Shown here piece after piece: positions 45,109-57,486 of a stretch of DNA of 64,000 nucleotides (within the stretch, counting starts at the first letter, position 1; the number at the start of each line of letters is the position of its first letter). The DNA comes from Dorea longicatena (GTDB taxonomy: Bacteria; Bacillota; Clostridia; Lachnospirales; Lachnospiraceae). The notes under the pieces are model-generated. The model was not told the origin of the DNA. It made no database searches and worked only from the letters and a program-made list of their open reading frames with translations. The stretch is taken from NCBI RefSeq assembly GCF_024168045.1, contig NZ_CP100126.1, positions 79,501 to 143,500 of the forward strand, written 5' to 3'. The position numbers and the translations under genes are program-made.

Positions 45109-45366
45109 ATGAAAGAATTTAAGTATGTAATCACAGATAACGAAGGAATCCACGCTCGTCCGGCAGGAGAACTGGTGAAACTTGCAAAATCTTTCGAATC
45201 ATCAGTGATGATCGAAAAAGAAGGAAAGAAAGCTGACTGCAAGAAGATCTTCGGCCTTATGGGACTTGGTGCTAAGAAAGACCATGAAGTAACATTTACA
45301 TTTGAAGGTGCTGATGAAGAAGCGGCTTGCGAAGCAGTAAGCAAATTCATGCAGGAGAACCTGTAG
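45109..45366 (+). CDS. HPr-family phosphocarrier with Lys in place of Ser46
   Basis: An 85-residue HPr. The active site GIHARPAGELV keeps His15, so it can carry phosphate from enzyme I to the fructose EIIA. The regulatory segment that in Bacillus HPr reads LKSIMG is CKKIFG here: position 46 is Lys, so HPr kinase cannot phosphorylate it and it cannot act as a CcpA corepressor. It looks like a fructose-dedicated HPr, and a standard ptsH probably exists elsewhere. A GGAGG RBS precedes the ATG. Confidence 0.9.
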   Translation: MKEFKYVITDNEGIHARPAGELVKLAKSFESSVMIEKEGKKADCKKIFGLMGLGAKKDHEVTFTFEGADEEAACEAVSKFMQENL

Positions 45367-45374
45367 GAGGACAT

Positions 45375-46118
45375 ATGCTTACAGAACAGCGTTATGAACA
45401 GATATTGAAGCTTCTTGAAAAAGAAGGCAGTATTACCGTGACAGAAGTTAAAGAACTTTTGGATACATCGGAATCGACCGTGCGCAGAGATATCACAGCA
45501 CTTCATAATGCGGGAAAACTGGTGAAAGTGTTCGGAGGTGCGGTCGCATTAGATCACGTGGTAACACCGCAGGAGCCGACAGTGGCTCAGAAAATAACTG
45601 TTCATGTATCGGAAAAACGGCAGATTGCAGAATATGCCGCAAGATTGATCGGACAAGGTGAATATATATATCTTGATGCAGGAACCACAACCGGATATAT
45701 GCTGGAATTTCTGCGGGATAAAGATGTAACTGTTGTGACGAATGCGGTAGTGCATGCTCAGCAATTGGCAAAGTCCGGAGTGAAAGTACGACTGGTTGGA
45801 GGAGAACTGAAAAGTTCCACGGAAGCGGTTGTCGGAAGTGAGGCAATGGAGACGATTAGAAAGTATCATTTTACCAAGGGATTCTTTGGTACCAATGGTG
45901 TGACTAAGAAAACAGGGTTCACGACACCGGATGCGAGTGAAGCAATGGTCAAAAAGATTGCGATGGAACAGTGCCAGGAAAAATATGTATTATGTGACGA
46001 GTCTAAGTTCGGTGAGGTGAGTTCTGTAACGTTTGCTCCGTTTGCAGGCGCAAAAATCGTTACAGATCAGATGCCGGAAGGATACCGGGACTGTGGAAAT
46101 ATTATAGTCATATCATAA
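45375..46118 (+). CDS. fruR: DeoR-family fructose operon regulator
   Basis: A 247-residue repressor: N-terminal DeoR helix-turn-helix LTEQRYEQILKLLEKEGSITVTEVKELLDTSESTVRRDI, and a C-terminal sugar-phosphate sensor with YIYLDAGTTTGYMLEFL and VLCDESKFGEVS. It starts 9 bases after the HPr stop with GTAGGAGG as RBS. Its likely targets are the AAAAAC(G/A)GTCA repeats before fruK, with fructose-1-phosphate as inducer, inferred from related FruR proteins. Confidence 0.9.
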   Translation: MLTEQRYEQILKLLEKEGSITVTEVKELLDTSESTVRRDITALHNAGKLVKVFGGAVALDHVVTPQEPTVAQKITVHVSEKRQIAEYAARLIGQGEYIYLDAGTTTGYMLEFLRDKDVTVVTNAVVHAQQLAKSGVKVRLVGGELKSSTEAVVGSEAMETIRKYHFTKGFFGTNGVTKKTGFTTPDASEAMVKKIAMEQCQEKYVLCDESKFGEVSSVTFAPFAGAKIVTDQMPEGYRDCGNIIVIS

Positions 46119-46137
46119 GAACAGAATATAATAAGAT

Positions 46138-46174
46138 AGGGATTCCTGAATGATTTATTCGGGAATCTCTTTTT
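46138..46174 (+). terminator. Terminator after fruR
   Basis: AGGGATTCC..GAAT pairs with ATTC.GGAATCTCT, followed by five T. Confidence 0.75.
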
Positions 46175-46337
46175 ATGTACCAAAATCTGAAAGAAAAGCT
46201 GCCTGAAATCCCGGAAGTGTGTCGGGAAATAAAAAATTGTATCGGAAAATTCCATGGACAGGTCCCATTAACTGATAAAATACGCATATTTTGTATGATA
46301 TCATAGGCAAAAATATATAAGACGAGGTGATTGTGTC

Positions 46338-47396
46338 ATGGAAAGACAACTTCCAAAAAACGTAAGACAGATAGGAAATGTAAGTGACAATCCAAAGATA
46401 TATGTAGAAGATTATGTAGATACATATCTGAACCAATTAAGAGAAAAAGCGAAAGAACAGCCGGTTGGAGTGATTTTGGTGGGAGAAGTGCTGGAACTGG
46501 AAGACGAAAAGGCTGTATTTGTGTCAGGAGCCGTACAGATGCAAGAATTATCGGAAAAGGATGGTAAACTTGAAATCGGACAAGATGGAATGAAACATAT
46601 GATGGAAGAAGCAGCGCAGTATTTTCCGGAAAGTCATATTGTCGGATGGGGAATTGTTGAAGAAGGCAATCCGATGAGCCGCAACCGGGAAGTGAAGAAA
46701 ATACAGGAAAGAGAATTTGGGCAGGAAGGAAGTCTGTTCCTGTGGAAAAACGCAAGAGAGCAGGACGAGATATTTTATGCGTACAAATTTGGTGAACTGA
46801 TGCAGATCGGAGGGCATTACATTTATTATGAAAAGAATCCTGAGATGCAGAACTATATGATCAATACACGCAAGGAGAATGGAGTAACCCCCAGTGAAGT
46901 GGTTGAGGATCGAGCTGCAAAGAATTTTCGTAGTGCAGTGAGAGAAAAGATGGAATATAAAGAGCAGCATCAGAGTTCGGCATTTGCCTATATTACGAGT
47001 GCAGTGCTTGTGCTGATCGTATTGGTGATTGGGATCACAACGGTTAATAATTTTGATAAAATGAAAGCGGTACAGAATTCTCTGGAAACACTTTCGGAAA
47101 CAGTCGGTGTCGGACAGGCTGATGCAAAGACAAGGACCGAAACCGCTGAAACGGCGAAAAACAATGCAAAAGAAGCGTCTGGAACGGTAAAGAAAGCAGA
47201 AGGGACAACGACATCAGAAACATCGGACGGACAACTCTCCGATCAGGATTTTTATGTAGTACAGAAAGGCGAAACGCTTGCGGGAATCAGTCAGAAATTA
47301 TATGGAGATACGTCTCATGTGAAGGCAATCTGCAAAATGAATGGGCTGTCTGACGGCAACCTGATCTATATAGGACAAAAATTATTACTCCCATAA
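46338..47396 (+). CDS. Membrane-anchored LysM protein with an MPN-like N-domain
   Basis: A 352-residue protein in three parts. Residues 1-210 are a cytoplasmic domain whose VGVILVGEVLELEDEKAVFVSGAVQM and SHIVGWGIVEEGNP segments resemble the JAB1/MPN fold, but the HxH...SxxD metal motif is absent. One membrane helix is at about 218-238. A low-complexity Thr/Glu/Ala linker leads to a C-terminal LysM domain (FYVVQKGETLAGISQKLYGD). LysM binds glycan strands of the wall or cortex. The role is unknown; spore or envelope assembly is plausible. Confidence 0.75.
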   Translation: MERQLPKNVRQIGNVSDNPKIYVEDYVDTYLNQLREKAKEQPVGVILVGEVLELEDEKAVFVSGAVQMQELSEKDGKLEIGQDGMKHMMEEAAQYFPESHIVGWGIVEEGNPMSRNREVKKIQEREFGQEGSLFLWKNAREQDEIFYAYKFGELMQIGGHYIYYEKNPEMQNYMINTRKENGVTPSEVVEDRAAKNFRSAVREKMEYKEQHQSSAFAYITSAVLVLIVLVIGITTVNNFDKMKAVQNSLETLSETVGVGQADAKTRTETAETAKNNAKEASGTVKKAEGTTTSETSDGQLSDQDFYVVQKGETLAGISQKLYGDTSHVKAICKMNGLSDGNLIYIGQKLLLP

Positions 47397-47459
47397 ATGT
47401 GAAATGTGGTATACTAGGGTACACAGTATCAGAAGAAACGTTGAAAGGATGACCGACGG

Positions 47460-48716
47460 ATGGAACGCAGGAAGAACCGCAATCTCCATGTTGTGAGAGA
47501 GCCGGAAGATCCCACGGATAAGATCATAGATGAGATTATGGATGAACTGAACAGTGAAGATGGGATGCCGGAGAAAGAAGTCCGGGAAGAGTTGATGAAA
47601 AGGAAAAAAAAGAAACAGAAAAAGATGATGGTTGGTATTGCGATAGTGGCTGCAGTGGGTGTGTTGATATATCTGCTGATCAATCTACAGACATATACCA
47701 AGGTCCGGATCAGTGATACCTATGTTGGTGAGAGTGCATCGGACAATAATTATGTACAGTTTTCGGACGGTGTATTGAAATATAGTAAAGATGGTATTTC
47801 GTATCTGAGTCAGACCGGAAAAGAGAAGTGGAATCAATCCTATCAGATAAAGAATCCAATGATAGATATTACAGAAAAGTCGGCAGCGGTTGCGGACAAA
47901 GAAGGCAATGATATTCTGGTTTTTCAGGAAGATGGACTGAAAGGTGAAGTGCATACGACGATGCCGATTGAAAAAGTCAGTGTATCGGAACAGGGAATTG
48001 TAAGTGCAATATTAAAAAGTGATACAGCAATGAAAGTAATCTGTTATGATACGGCAGGAAACATATTGGTAGAGCATAAGACCTCACTTGCAGGAAACGG
48101 ATATCCGGTGGATGTGGCTCTGTCTGTAAATGGTCAGATGATGCAGGTGCTGTATCTTTATACGCAGGATGGCCGGATCGAGGGCAGATTACATTACTAT
48201 AACTTTGGGGATGAAGGAAAAGATAAGACAGATCATCAGGTTACTAAAAAGAACTACAAGAACACAATTATGGCATCCGGATTTTTTATGGATGAGAATA
48301 CATCGGCGGCAATCGGTGACAATGCTATGGTGATCTATACCGGAAAAGACATTCCGAAACAAGCTGTAAAGATAACCATGGATAAGGAGATAAAAAGTGT
48401 ATTTCATAATGAGAAATATATCGGTCTGATCCTAAAGAATCACGGAAAGAGTGGTTATGAGCTCAGGTTATACAATAAGACCGGAAAAGTCGTGCTGTCG
48501 AAAGAATTCACCGGTGATTATAATCATGTGAAATTATGTGATGATCAGGTGATCATGTATGATGGAAAAACATGCAGTATATTTATGAAAAATGGTGTAC
48601 AGAAGTTCAAAGGCAGGATGGATAATAACATACAGGAAATATTCCCGGTTGGAGGGGTGAACCAGTATATTGTGTTGAGTGCGAATGGAATGGAAAAAAT
48701 CCGTCTTGTAAAATAA
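47460..48716 (+). CDS. DUF5711-like membrane-anchored beta-propeller protein
   Basis: A 418-residue protein with a charged N-terminus, a KRKKKKQKK stretch, one membrane helix (about 59-76) and a large extracytoplasmic part with repeated short beta units (YVQFSDGVLKYSKDGISYLSQTG, VHTTMPIEKVSVSEQGIVSA), as in WD/PQQ-like propellers of the DUF5711 family in Lachnospiraceae. No catalytic motif is evident. RBS GAAAGGA precedes ATG 47460; cvpA follows after 9 bases, so they form a pair. Confidence 0.72.
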   Translation: MERRKNRNLHVVREPEDPTDKIIDEIMDELNSEDGMPEKEVREELMKRKKKKQKKMMVGIAIVAAVGVLIYLLINLQTYTKVRISDTYVGESASDNNYVQFSDGVLKYSKDGISYLSQTGKEKWNQSYQIKNPMIDITEKSAAVADKEGNDILVFQEDGLKGEVHTTMPIEKVSVSEQGIVSAILKSDTAMKVICYDTAGNILVEHKTSLAGNGYPVDVALSVNGQMMQVLYLYTQDGRIEGRLHYYNFGDEGKDKTDHQVTKKNYKNTIMASGFFMDENTSAAIGDNAMVIYTGKDIPKQAVKITMDKEIKSVFHNEKYIGLILKNHGKSGYELRLYNKTGKVVLSKEFTGDYNHVKLCDDQVIMYDGKTCSIFMKNGVQKFKGRMDNNIQEIFPVGGVNQYIVLSANGMEKIRLVK

Positions 48717-48725
48717 GGAGAAAGT

Positions 48726-49658
48726 ATGCAGATGAATTGGCTGGAAATATCCATAGGGATCGTGTTTCTGATCTGTATCATAACGGGACTGGTCAGAGGT
48801 GCAATCCGGATTATGGTATCGTTGATCGCAACAATTGTCACGTTTGTGATTGTTTTCTTTGCAACGCCGTATGTGTCTCAGGCAGTAGAGAAATATACGC
48901 CGCTGGATGATATGATAAAGCAGAAAGTAGTCAGTACGATGGCAGATGCGGCGACTTCGGCAATTACCGGAGGAGGCACTGTATCCGGACAAGGACTGAA
49001 TGAAGCAGCGGTAAAGAAGGCTTTGAAGGCAGCAGGTGTCAGTGAAGAGATGTTGAACCGGTATGGAATCTCGGTTTCAGATATTGTAAATGGAAAGATC
49101 GACAGTTCTGATCTTGCAAAGTATGGAATCTCTGCAAATGTGCTGGATGGTCTTACCGGTGGAAGTGGCAGCAGCGTAGAAAATGTTATAGAAAATGCAG
49201 ACATACCAGAAAGTCTGCAGGAGACAATGATTAAGTCTGCAGATATACCGGAGGTATTCAAGAATCTGTTGCTTAAAAACAATAATAAAGAAATGTATGA
49301 TGAATTGGGCGTTACAACATTTCCGCAATATATAGGGGCCTATGTTGCCAGACTGGTGATCAATATTATAGCATTCATACTTACGTTTATTGTGGTGACG
49401 GTAATTATAAGAGCCGTTGTGTTTGCCCTGGATATTGTATCAGAACTACCGGTAATCGGTTTCTTTAATCATCTGGCAGGTGGTGCACTTGGAATCGGAA
49501 TTGCACTTATCATTGTGTGGATCCTGTTTATGATTGTGACATTAATGTATACGACGGCTGTCGGAAAAGAAATCTATGAAATGGTACAGAACAATTCCAT
49601 TCTGAAATTGATATATGATTGCAATCCGATCATGCGGCTGGCAGTGAAATTGATTTAA
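48726..49658 (+). CDS. cvpA: CvpA family membrane protein with an inserted domain
   Basis: A 310-residue CvpA protein. Two membrane helices open it (MNWLEISIGIVFLICIITGLVRGAIRIMVSLIATIV), matching the CvpA start, and two to three more lie near 215-290. In between is about 130 residues of soluble Ser/Gly/Asp-rich sequence that short CvpA proteins (about 160 residues) lack. CvpA members affect envelope stability and colicin V export. AAGGAG RBS; a terminator follows. Confidence 0.8.
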   Translation: MQMNWLEISIGIVFLICIITGLVRGAIRIMVSLIATIVTFVIVFFATPYVSQAVEKYTPLDDMIKQKVVSTMADAATSAITGGGTVSGQGLNEAAVKKALKAAGVSEEMLNRYGISVSDIVNGKIDSSDLAKYGISANVLDGLTGGSGSSVENVIENADIPESLQETMIKSADIPEVFKNLLLKNNNKEMYDELGVTTFPQYIGAYVARLVINIIAFILTFIVVTVIIRAVVFALDIVSELPVIGFFNHLAGGALGIGIALIIVWILFMIVTLMYTTAVGKEIYEMVQNNSILKLIYDCNPIMRLAVKLI

Positions 49659-49691
49659 TATGGATATAGCTTTTTGTCTGTATGGGAAATG

Positions 49692-49726
49692 AGATCAGGG
49701 AGAATATTCCTGGTCTTATTTTTTTT
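49692..49726 (+). terminator. Terminator after cvpA
   Basis: AGATCAGGGA pairs with TTCCTGGTCT, then a run of T. Confidence 0.8.
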
Positions 49727-49837
49727 GAATTGTCATGTCTGCAGAGATAATCTTCTTGTAAATATGTCTATAGAAGGATGGAGAATAGAAGTTAAATTGT
49801 CTGAATTGTCTAAATTGAAGAAAATATAAAAACAATG

Positions 49838-49867
49838 TTGACAATTCAAACGCCCTTGTGGTATATT
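49838..49867 (+). promoter_or_regulatory. rRNA promoter P1
   Basis: TTGACA (49838-49843), spacer 18, TATATT. The start region carries CTGTCGCGTTAGACAA, a small inverted repeat that recurs after P2. 49727-49837 otherwise holds nothing recognisable. Confidence 0.7.
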
Positions 49868-50012
49868 AATCTGGCTGTCGCGTTAGACAAGGCCGTGAGG
49901 TAACAGAGTCGAAGCAGAAGACGGCGGGAACTGATTACGGAAAAGCAGAGAATGCCGGATCATAATCAGAAATCTTCGGGAATTGTTCCTGAAAAAAAGA
50001 ATAAAATAACAG

Positions 50013-50041
50013 TTGACAAACACAACTGCTTGTGATATTCT
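50013..50041 (+). promoter_or_regulatory. rRNA promoter P2
   Basis: TTGACA (50013-50018), spacer 17, TATTCT. It is followed by AAGCTGTCGCTTGAGACAA, like P1. Confidence 0.7.
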
Positions 50042-50133
50042 TAATAAGCTGTCGCTTGAGACAAACAAATGTTTGAAAAAGAGATGGCAGACGGACAGCT
50101 GAAAAGCTGGTCGAAAAAAGATTAAAAAAGTTC

Positions 50134-50162
50134 TTGACAAACGTCAATGAATATGATAATCT
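50134..50162 (+). promoter_or_regulatory. rRNA promoter P3
   Basis: TTGACA (50134-50139), then TAATCT at spacing 17 (or GATAAT at 15). It is followed by AAGCTGTTTCAAACAGC, a perfect small hairpin at the expected 5' end. The remaining 220 bases are the 16S leader, with processing-stem sequence that should pair after the 16S 3' end. Confidence 0.7.
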
Positions 50163-50401
50163 AAATAAGCTGTTTCAAACAGCAAAGACAACGAACCTTG
50201 ATAATTAAACAATAGACAACAACCCTGAAAATTCTAAAGAGAATTATTCAGAACAGACATTTAATGTCGAACCTTAAAACAGTAAAGGGGATAAGAAAGC
50301 TAGTAGTTTTCTTGAACTGGAACGAACTTAATGAAGTTCCATCGGCGGAGCCGAGGAACAATTAATTTGCTAAGCATCGAAGATGCAAAGCAAATTATAT
50401 T

Positions 50402-51937
<1,536 letters not shown>

Positions 51938-52048
51938 AATTGGAAAAGTAAGTCGTGGAAACGGCTGAATCAATCCAACTAAAACGGATAAAGTAAGGGT
52001 TGTTATCTATTGTTTAGTTATTAAGGCTGTCAAAAGCTTAATAATGAT

Positions 52049-52167
52049 TACTGGTGGCGATGCGCTTGAGGGTAACACCCGTTCCCATCCCGAACACGAT
52101 GGTTAAGACTCAAGCGGCCGATGGTACTTCACTGGAGACGGTGCGGGAGAGTAGGTGGCCGCCAGGC
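52049..52167 (+). rRNA. rrf: 5S ribosomal RNA, located between 16S and 23S
   Basis: CTGGTGGCGATGCGCTTGAG opens and GTGGCCGCCAG closes the molecule as helix I; the loop-A to loop-C segment CCCGTTCCCATCCCGAACAC is classic. Length is about 118 bases. It precedes the 23S gene, an order (16S-5S-23S) different from the usual one, and no second 5S follows the 23S gene here. Confidence 0.95.
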
Positions 52168-52608
52168 TATAAAAAATTGAAGAACACGAAGCAGATCCGC
52201 TGCAAATGTTCGGGAGATTCATATAGATACAGGCAAAAGATGAGCAACAACTTATCGGTGCCAACCTTATCAGCAAGGAAGTGCTGTTATGATAGCTGGT
52301 TTTACCAGTGATTAGAGAGTTGAAAGTAAGCTTTCAGATTTCTAATGACTGATAAACTTCAGTCAAAAATGAATAGATGTAAAGCTTGAAAGAGTGACAC
52401 ATCACCATGTACCTTGAAAATTGCATATAAGAAATAGAAATGATAAGATTTTTTAAATATCTTAATCAAGACATCCGAGGTAATTGTTATAAACAGAGTA
52501 ATAATTACTGTCTGAAGAAAACAGACGCAAATAAAATTGACCTTAAGCCAACGCCGATAACGCTATATCGGTGTAGTGATCATCCATTCCCGTGGATGAG
52601 AACAAGTT
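52168..52608 (+). other. 5S-23S spacer
   Basis: About 440 bases with no tRNA and no open gene. It contains the 23S leader and presumably the left arm of the 23S processing stem. The 16S-5S spacer (51934-52048) likewise has no tRNA. Confidence 0.7.
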
Positions 52609-55500
<2,892 letters not shown>

Positions 55501-55584
55501 GCAAGGTGATAGGTAGGATGAAAGAAAATATTTCTTGTATGCAGTTTTGAAGGTACATAAAAATATAAAAGCAAGTAAAAACCC

Positions 55585-55613
55585 TTGTCAAAATAGACAA
55601 AAGGGTTTATACT
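55585..55613 (+). promoter_or_regulatory. Promoter of tRNA-Asn overlapping a hairpin
   Basis: TTGTCA (55585-55590) and TATACT (55608-55613), spacer 17, end 11 bases before the tRNA. The same bases form an inverted repeat (AAACCCTTGTC with GACAAAAGGGTTT), so the site may also fold in rRNA read-through transcripts. Confidence 0.55.
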
Positions 55614-55623
55614 ATATAAGTAT

Positions 55624-55695
55624 TCCTCGATAGCTCAGTGGTAGAGCATTCGGCTGTTAACCGAAGGGTCGTTGGTTCGAACCCAACTCGGGGAG
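55624..55695 (+). tRNA. tRNA-Asn (anticodon GTT)
   Basis: 72 bases. The acceptor arm TCCTCGA pairs with TCGGGGA, discriminator G. The D arm is TAGCTCAGTGGTAGAGC, the anticodon stem-loop TTCGGCTGTTAACCGAA with GTT, and the T loop GGTTCGAACCC. CCA is not encoded, so it relies on the CCA-adding enzyme. Confidence 0.96.
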
Positions 55696-55700
55696 TTAAA

Positions 55701-55731
55701 GACAGAAATCGATTTGATTTCTGTCTTTTTT
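55701..55731 (+). terminator. Terminator after tRNA-Asn
   Basis: GACAGAAATC pairs with GATTTCTGTC around GATTT, then six T. Confidence 0.85.
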
Positions 55732-55737
55732 AATACA

Positions 55738-56079
55738 TTATTTCTGTAATTGAATCCTATCATTGTCAACCCGATATTCATATTCTGCGCAGGAATATCC
55801 TTTCTTAAAACACCATGAATTTGCAAACAGAACAATCTGATAAGTCGTATCAGCGGAAAGCTTGTTAATACGCCGGTGCTTCTGAATAATGTCTTTGCAA
55901 TACTGATCCGGATGGATGACGAAGAAACGATTCGTTACTATATATAGCTCGATTTTTAGCGTATTATCATTAGTATAGACAGTAGAATGCCTGACAGAAT
56001 AAGGTCTGGTTTGAATAAAGGAGAAAAAGAATGCAATGATCAATAATATAGCTAGGATTCGGATATTTCTTTTTTTCAA
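55738..56079 (-). CDS. Hypothetical small exported or membrane-anchored protein
   Basis: 113 residues. The N-terminus KKRNIRILAILLIIAFFFSF is a signal peptide or anchor without lipobox. The rest is soluble, with two Cys near 90-97 (NSWCFKKGYSCAEYEYRV) that could form a disulfide. On the minus strand AGGAGGTTTGCC precedes the start, a good RBS. I do not recognise a family. Confidence 0.6.
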   Translation of the reverse strand: MKKRNIRILAILLIIAFFFSFIQTRPYSVRHSTVYTNDNTLKIELYIVTNRFFVIHPDQYCKDIIQKHRRINKLSADTTYQIVLFANSWCFKKGYSCAEYEYRVDNDRIQLQK

Positions 56080-56207
56080 GGCAAACCTCCTAAATGGTAA
56101 TTTCTTACAGTGTATATAAATACATCTATATAAATACAGTGTAAGTTATCACATCTATTTTTTCAACCGAAATCTTAGTATACTTCAGTTATAGGATGGT
56201 ACGAAAG

Positions 56208-56447
56208 ATGAGTAGAATTAAGATTGAACTGGAAAAGGTATTAAAAGAGAGGAAGATCAGCAAGAATCAGTTATGCTATGCATGTAAGCTGCAGCATACC
56301 CAGCTGAATAATTATTGTAAGAACAAAGTCGTGAGAGTTGATCTGGCCACAATCGCGAAGATCTGCGATTATGTGGGATGCAGTATTGCGGATATACTTG
56401 TGCTGGAGAAGGATGAAGAACCGGAAAAAGAGATAGCGGAAGAGTAA
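56208..56447 (+). CDS. Small Xre-type helix-turn-helix regulator
   Basis: A 79-residue protein that is nearly only an HTH: KIELEKVLKERKISKNQLCYACKLQHTQLNNYC, then the VDLATIAKICDYVGCSIADIL helix typical of Cro/CI-type YozG-like regulators. A start at ATG 56196 (five residues more) is equally possible since neither has a clear RBS. The target is unknown. Confidence 0.75.
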   Translation: MSRIKIELEKVLKERKISKNQLCYACKLQHTQLNNYCKNKVVRVDLATIAKICDYVGCSIADILVLEKDEEPEKEIAEE

Positions 56448-56484
56448 AAGAAACATGTAGGATAAAAAACAATCTCTATAATTT

Positions 56485-56527
56485 AAAAGGATCTTTTAGA
56501 CGAGGAAAAAGTTTAAAAGATCCTTTT
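56485..56527 (+). terminator. Terminator after the HTH gene
   Basis: AAAAGGATCTTTTA (56485-56498) pairs with TAAAAGATCCTTTT (56514-56527); the arms themselves give A and T runs, so it works in both directions. Confidence 0.75.
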
Positions 56528-56601
56528 ATTCAACCCTGAATCGGGGAACGTTTCTCATAGAAAAGAGCTACAAAAAATAAGAAAATAAAAACGGAAAACT
56601 A

Positions 56602-56630
56602 TTGTCTGTAGTATAAGTATTTGTTATTAT
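56602..56630 (+). promoter_or_regulatory. Promoter of the DUF1847 gene
   Basis: TTGTCT (56602-56607) and TATTAT (56625-56630), spacer 17. The leader contains a small GC-rich hairpin, CAGCGGCAGGCCGCTG near 56681, in otherwise AT-rich DNA. Confidence 0.5.
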
Positions 56631-56731
56631 GAAGTAAATAGAGGATATTTTACAAAGTAAAGCTTAATCTAGAGAATCTGCCAGCGGCAGGCCGCTGTAG
56701 ATACCAAGGTATACAAAAGGAGAATGAAAAA

Positions 56732-57370
56732 ATGAAAAAAGAAGACATGTCCTGTATCGACTGCGCAGTAAAAAACTGCAATAAAATGGATAAAACATAT
56801 CCAGATTTCTGTCTGACAACACACATGGACGAAGAAGTTCTAAATGAAGCTATGGAATGCTACAATGAAGACGAGAACCGCAAAGTAACAATTGCTGCGG
56901 CAGAAGTGGAGTATGAGAATTACTGCAAACATACCCGTGTCGAAGAAATCATGGATTTCGCAAAGAAGATCAATGCGAAAAAGATCGGGATCGCGACCTG
57001 TGTCGGCTTACTGAAAGAAAGCCGTATCCTGGCAGATATCCTGCGCAGACACGGCTTTGAGGTGTATGGTGTCGGTTGCAAGGCAGGAACACAGAAGAAG
57101 ACATCCGTCGGCATTCCGGAATGCTGCGAAGGTGTCGGTGTGAATATGTGTAATCCGATCTTGCAGGCAAAGCTTCTGAATAGGGCGAAGACGGACCTGA
57201 ATGTTGTGGTCGGACTTTGTGTGGGGCATGACAGTCTGTTTTATAAATATTCCGAGGCACTGACTACGACAGCAGTGACGAAAGACCGTGTACTGGGGCA
57301 TAATCCGGTGGTGGCGCTTTATACTGCGGATAGTTATTATTCGAAGTTGAAGAAGAGTGAAGAAGAGTAA
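56732..57370 (+). CDS. DUF1847 cysteine-rich protein
   Basis: 212 residues. N-terminal CIDCAVKNC and further cysteines in DFCLTTHM, NYCKHTRVEEI, ATCVGLLKESR, GVGCKAG, PECCEG, NMCNP and GLCVGHDSLFYKYSEA. The last motif and the Cys spacing typify DUF1847, presumed metal-binding proteins of strict anaerobes. Eleven or more Cys in 212 residues point to an iron-sulfur or zinc site. Function is unknown. AAAAGGAGAATG RBS; own promoter. Confidence 0.85.
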   Translation: MKKEDMSCIDCAVKNCNKMDKTYPDFCLTTHMDEEVLNEAMECYNEDENRKVTIAAAEVEYENYCKHTRVEEIMDFAKKINAKKIGIATCVGLLKESRILADILRRHGFEVYGVGCKAGTQKKTSVGIPECCEGVGVNMCNPILQAKLLNRAKTDLNVVVGLCVGHDSLFYKYSEALTTTAVTKDRVLGHNPVVALYTADSYYSKLKKSEEE

Positions 57371-57486
57371 TATTTCTAATTTGGGCGTTTAAAGATACAT
57401 AAAGATATAACAAAGCGAAAAATGAAACTAGAGCTTGTGTAAATGTTCTGTTATAATAAATTGTTAAAATGAGAGGGGGTGTAAAC

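Noticed and set aside
55576..55607. Terminator for the rRNA operon
   Set aside because: The inverted repeat is not followed by a T run on the plus strand and overlaps a good tRNA promoter.
56640..56731. Riboswitch before the DUF1847 gene
   Set aside because: There is one small GC hairpin but no conserved core that I recognise and no terminator or RBS-blocking alternative.
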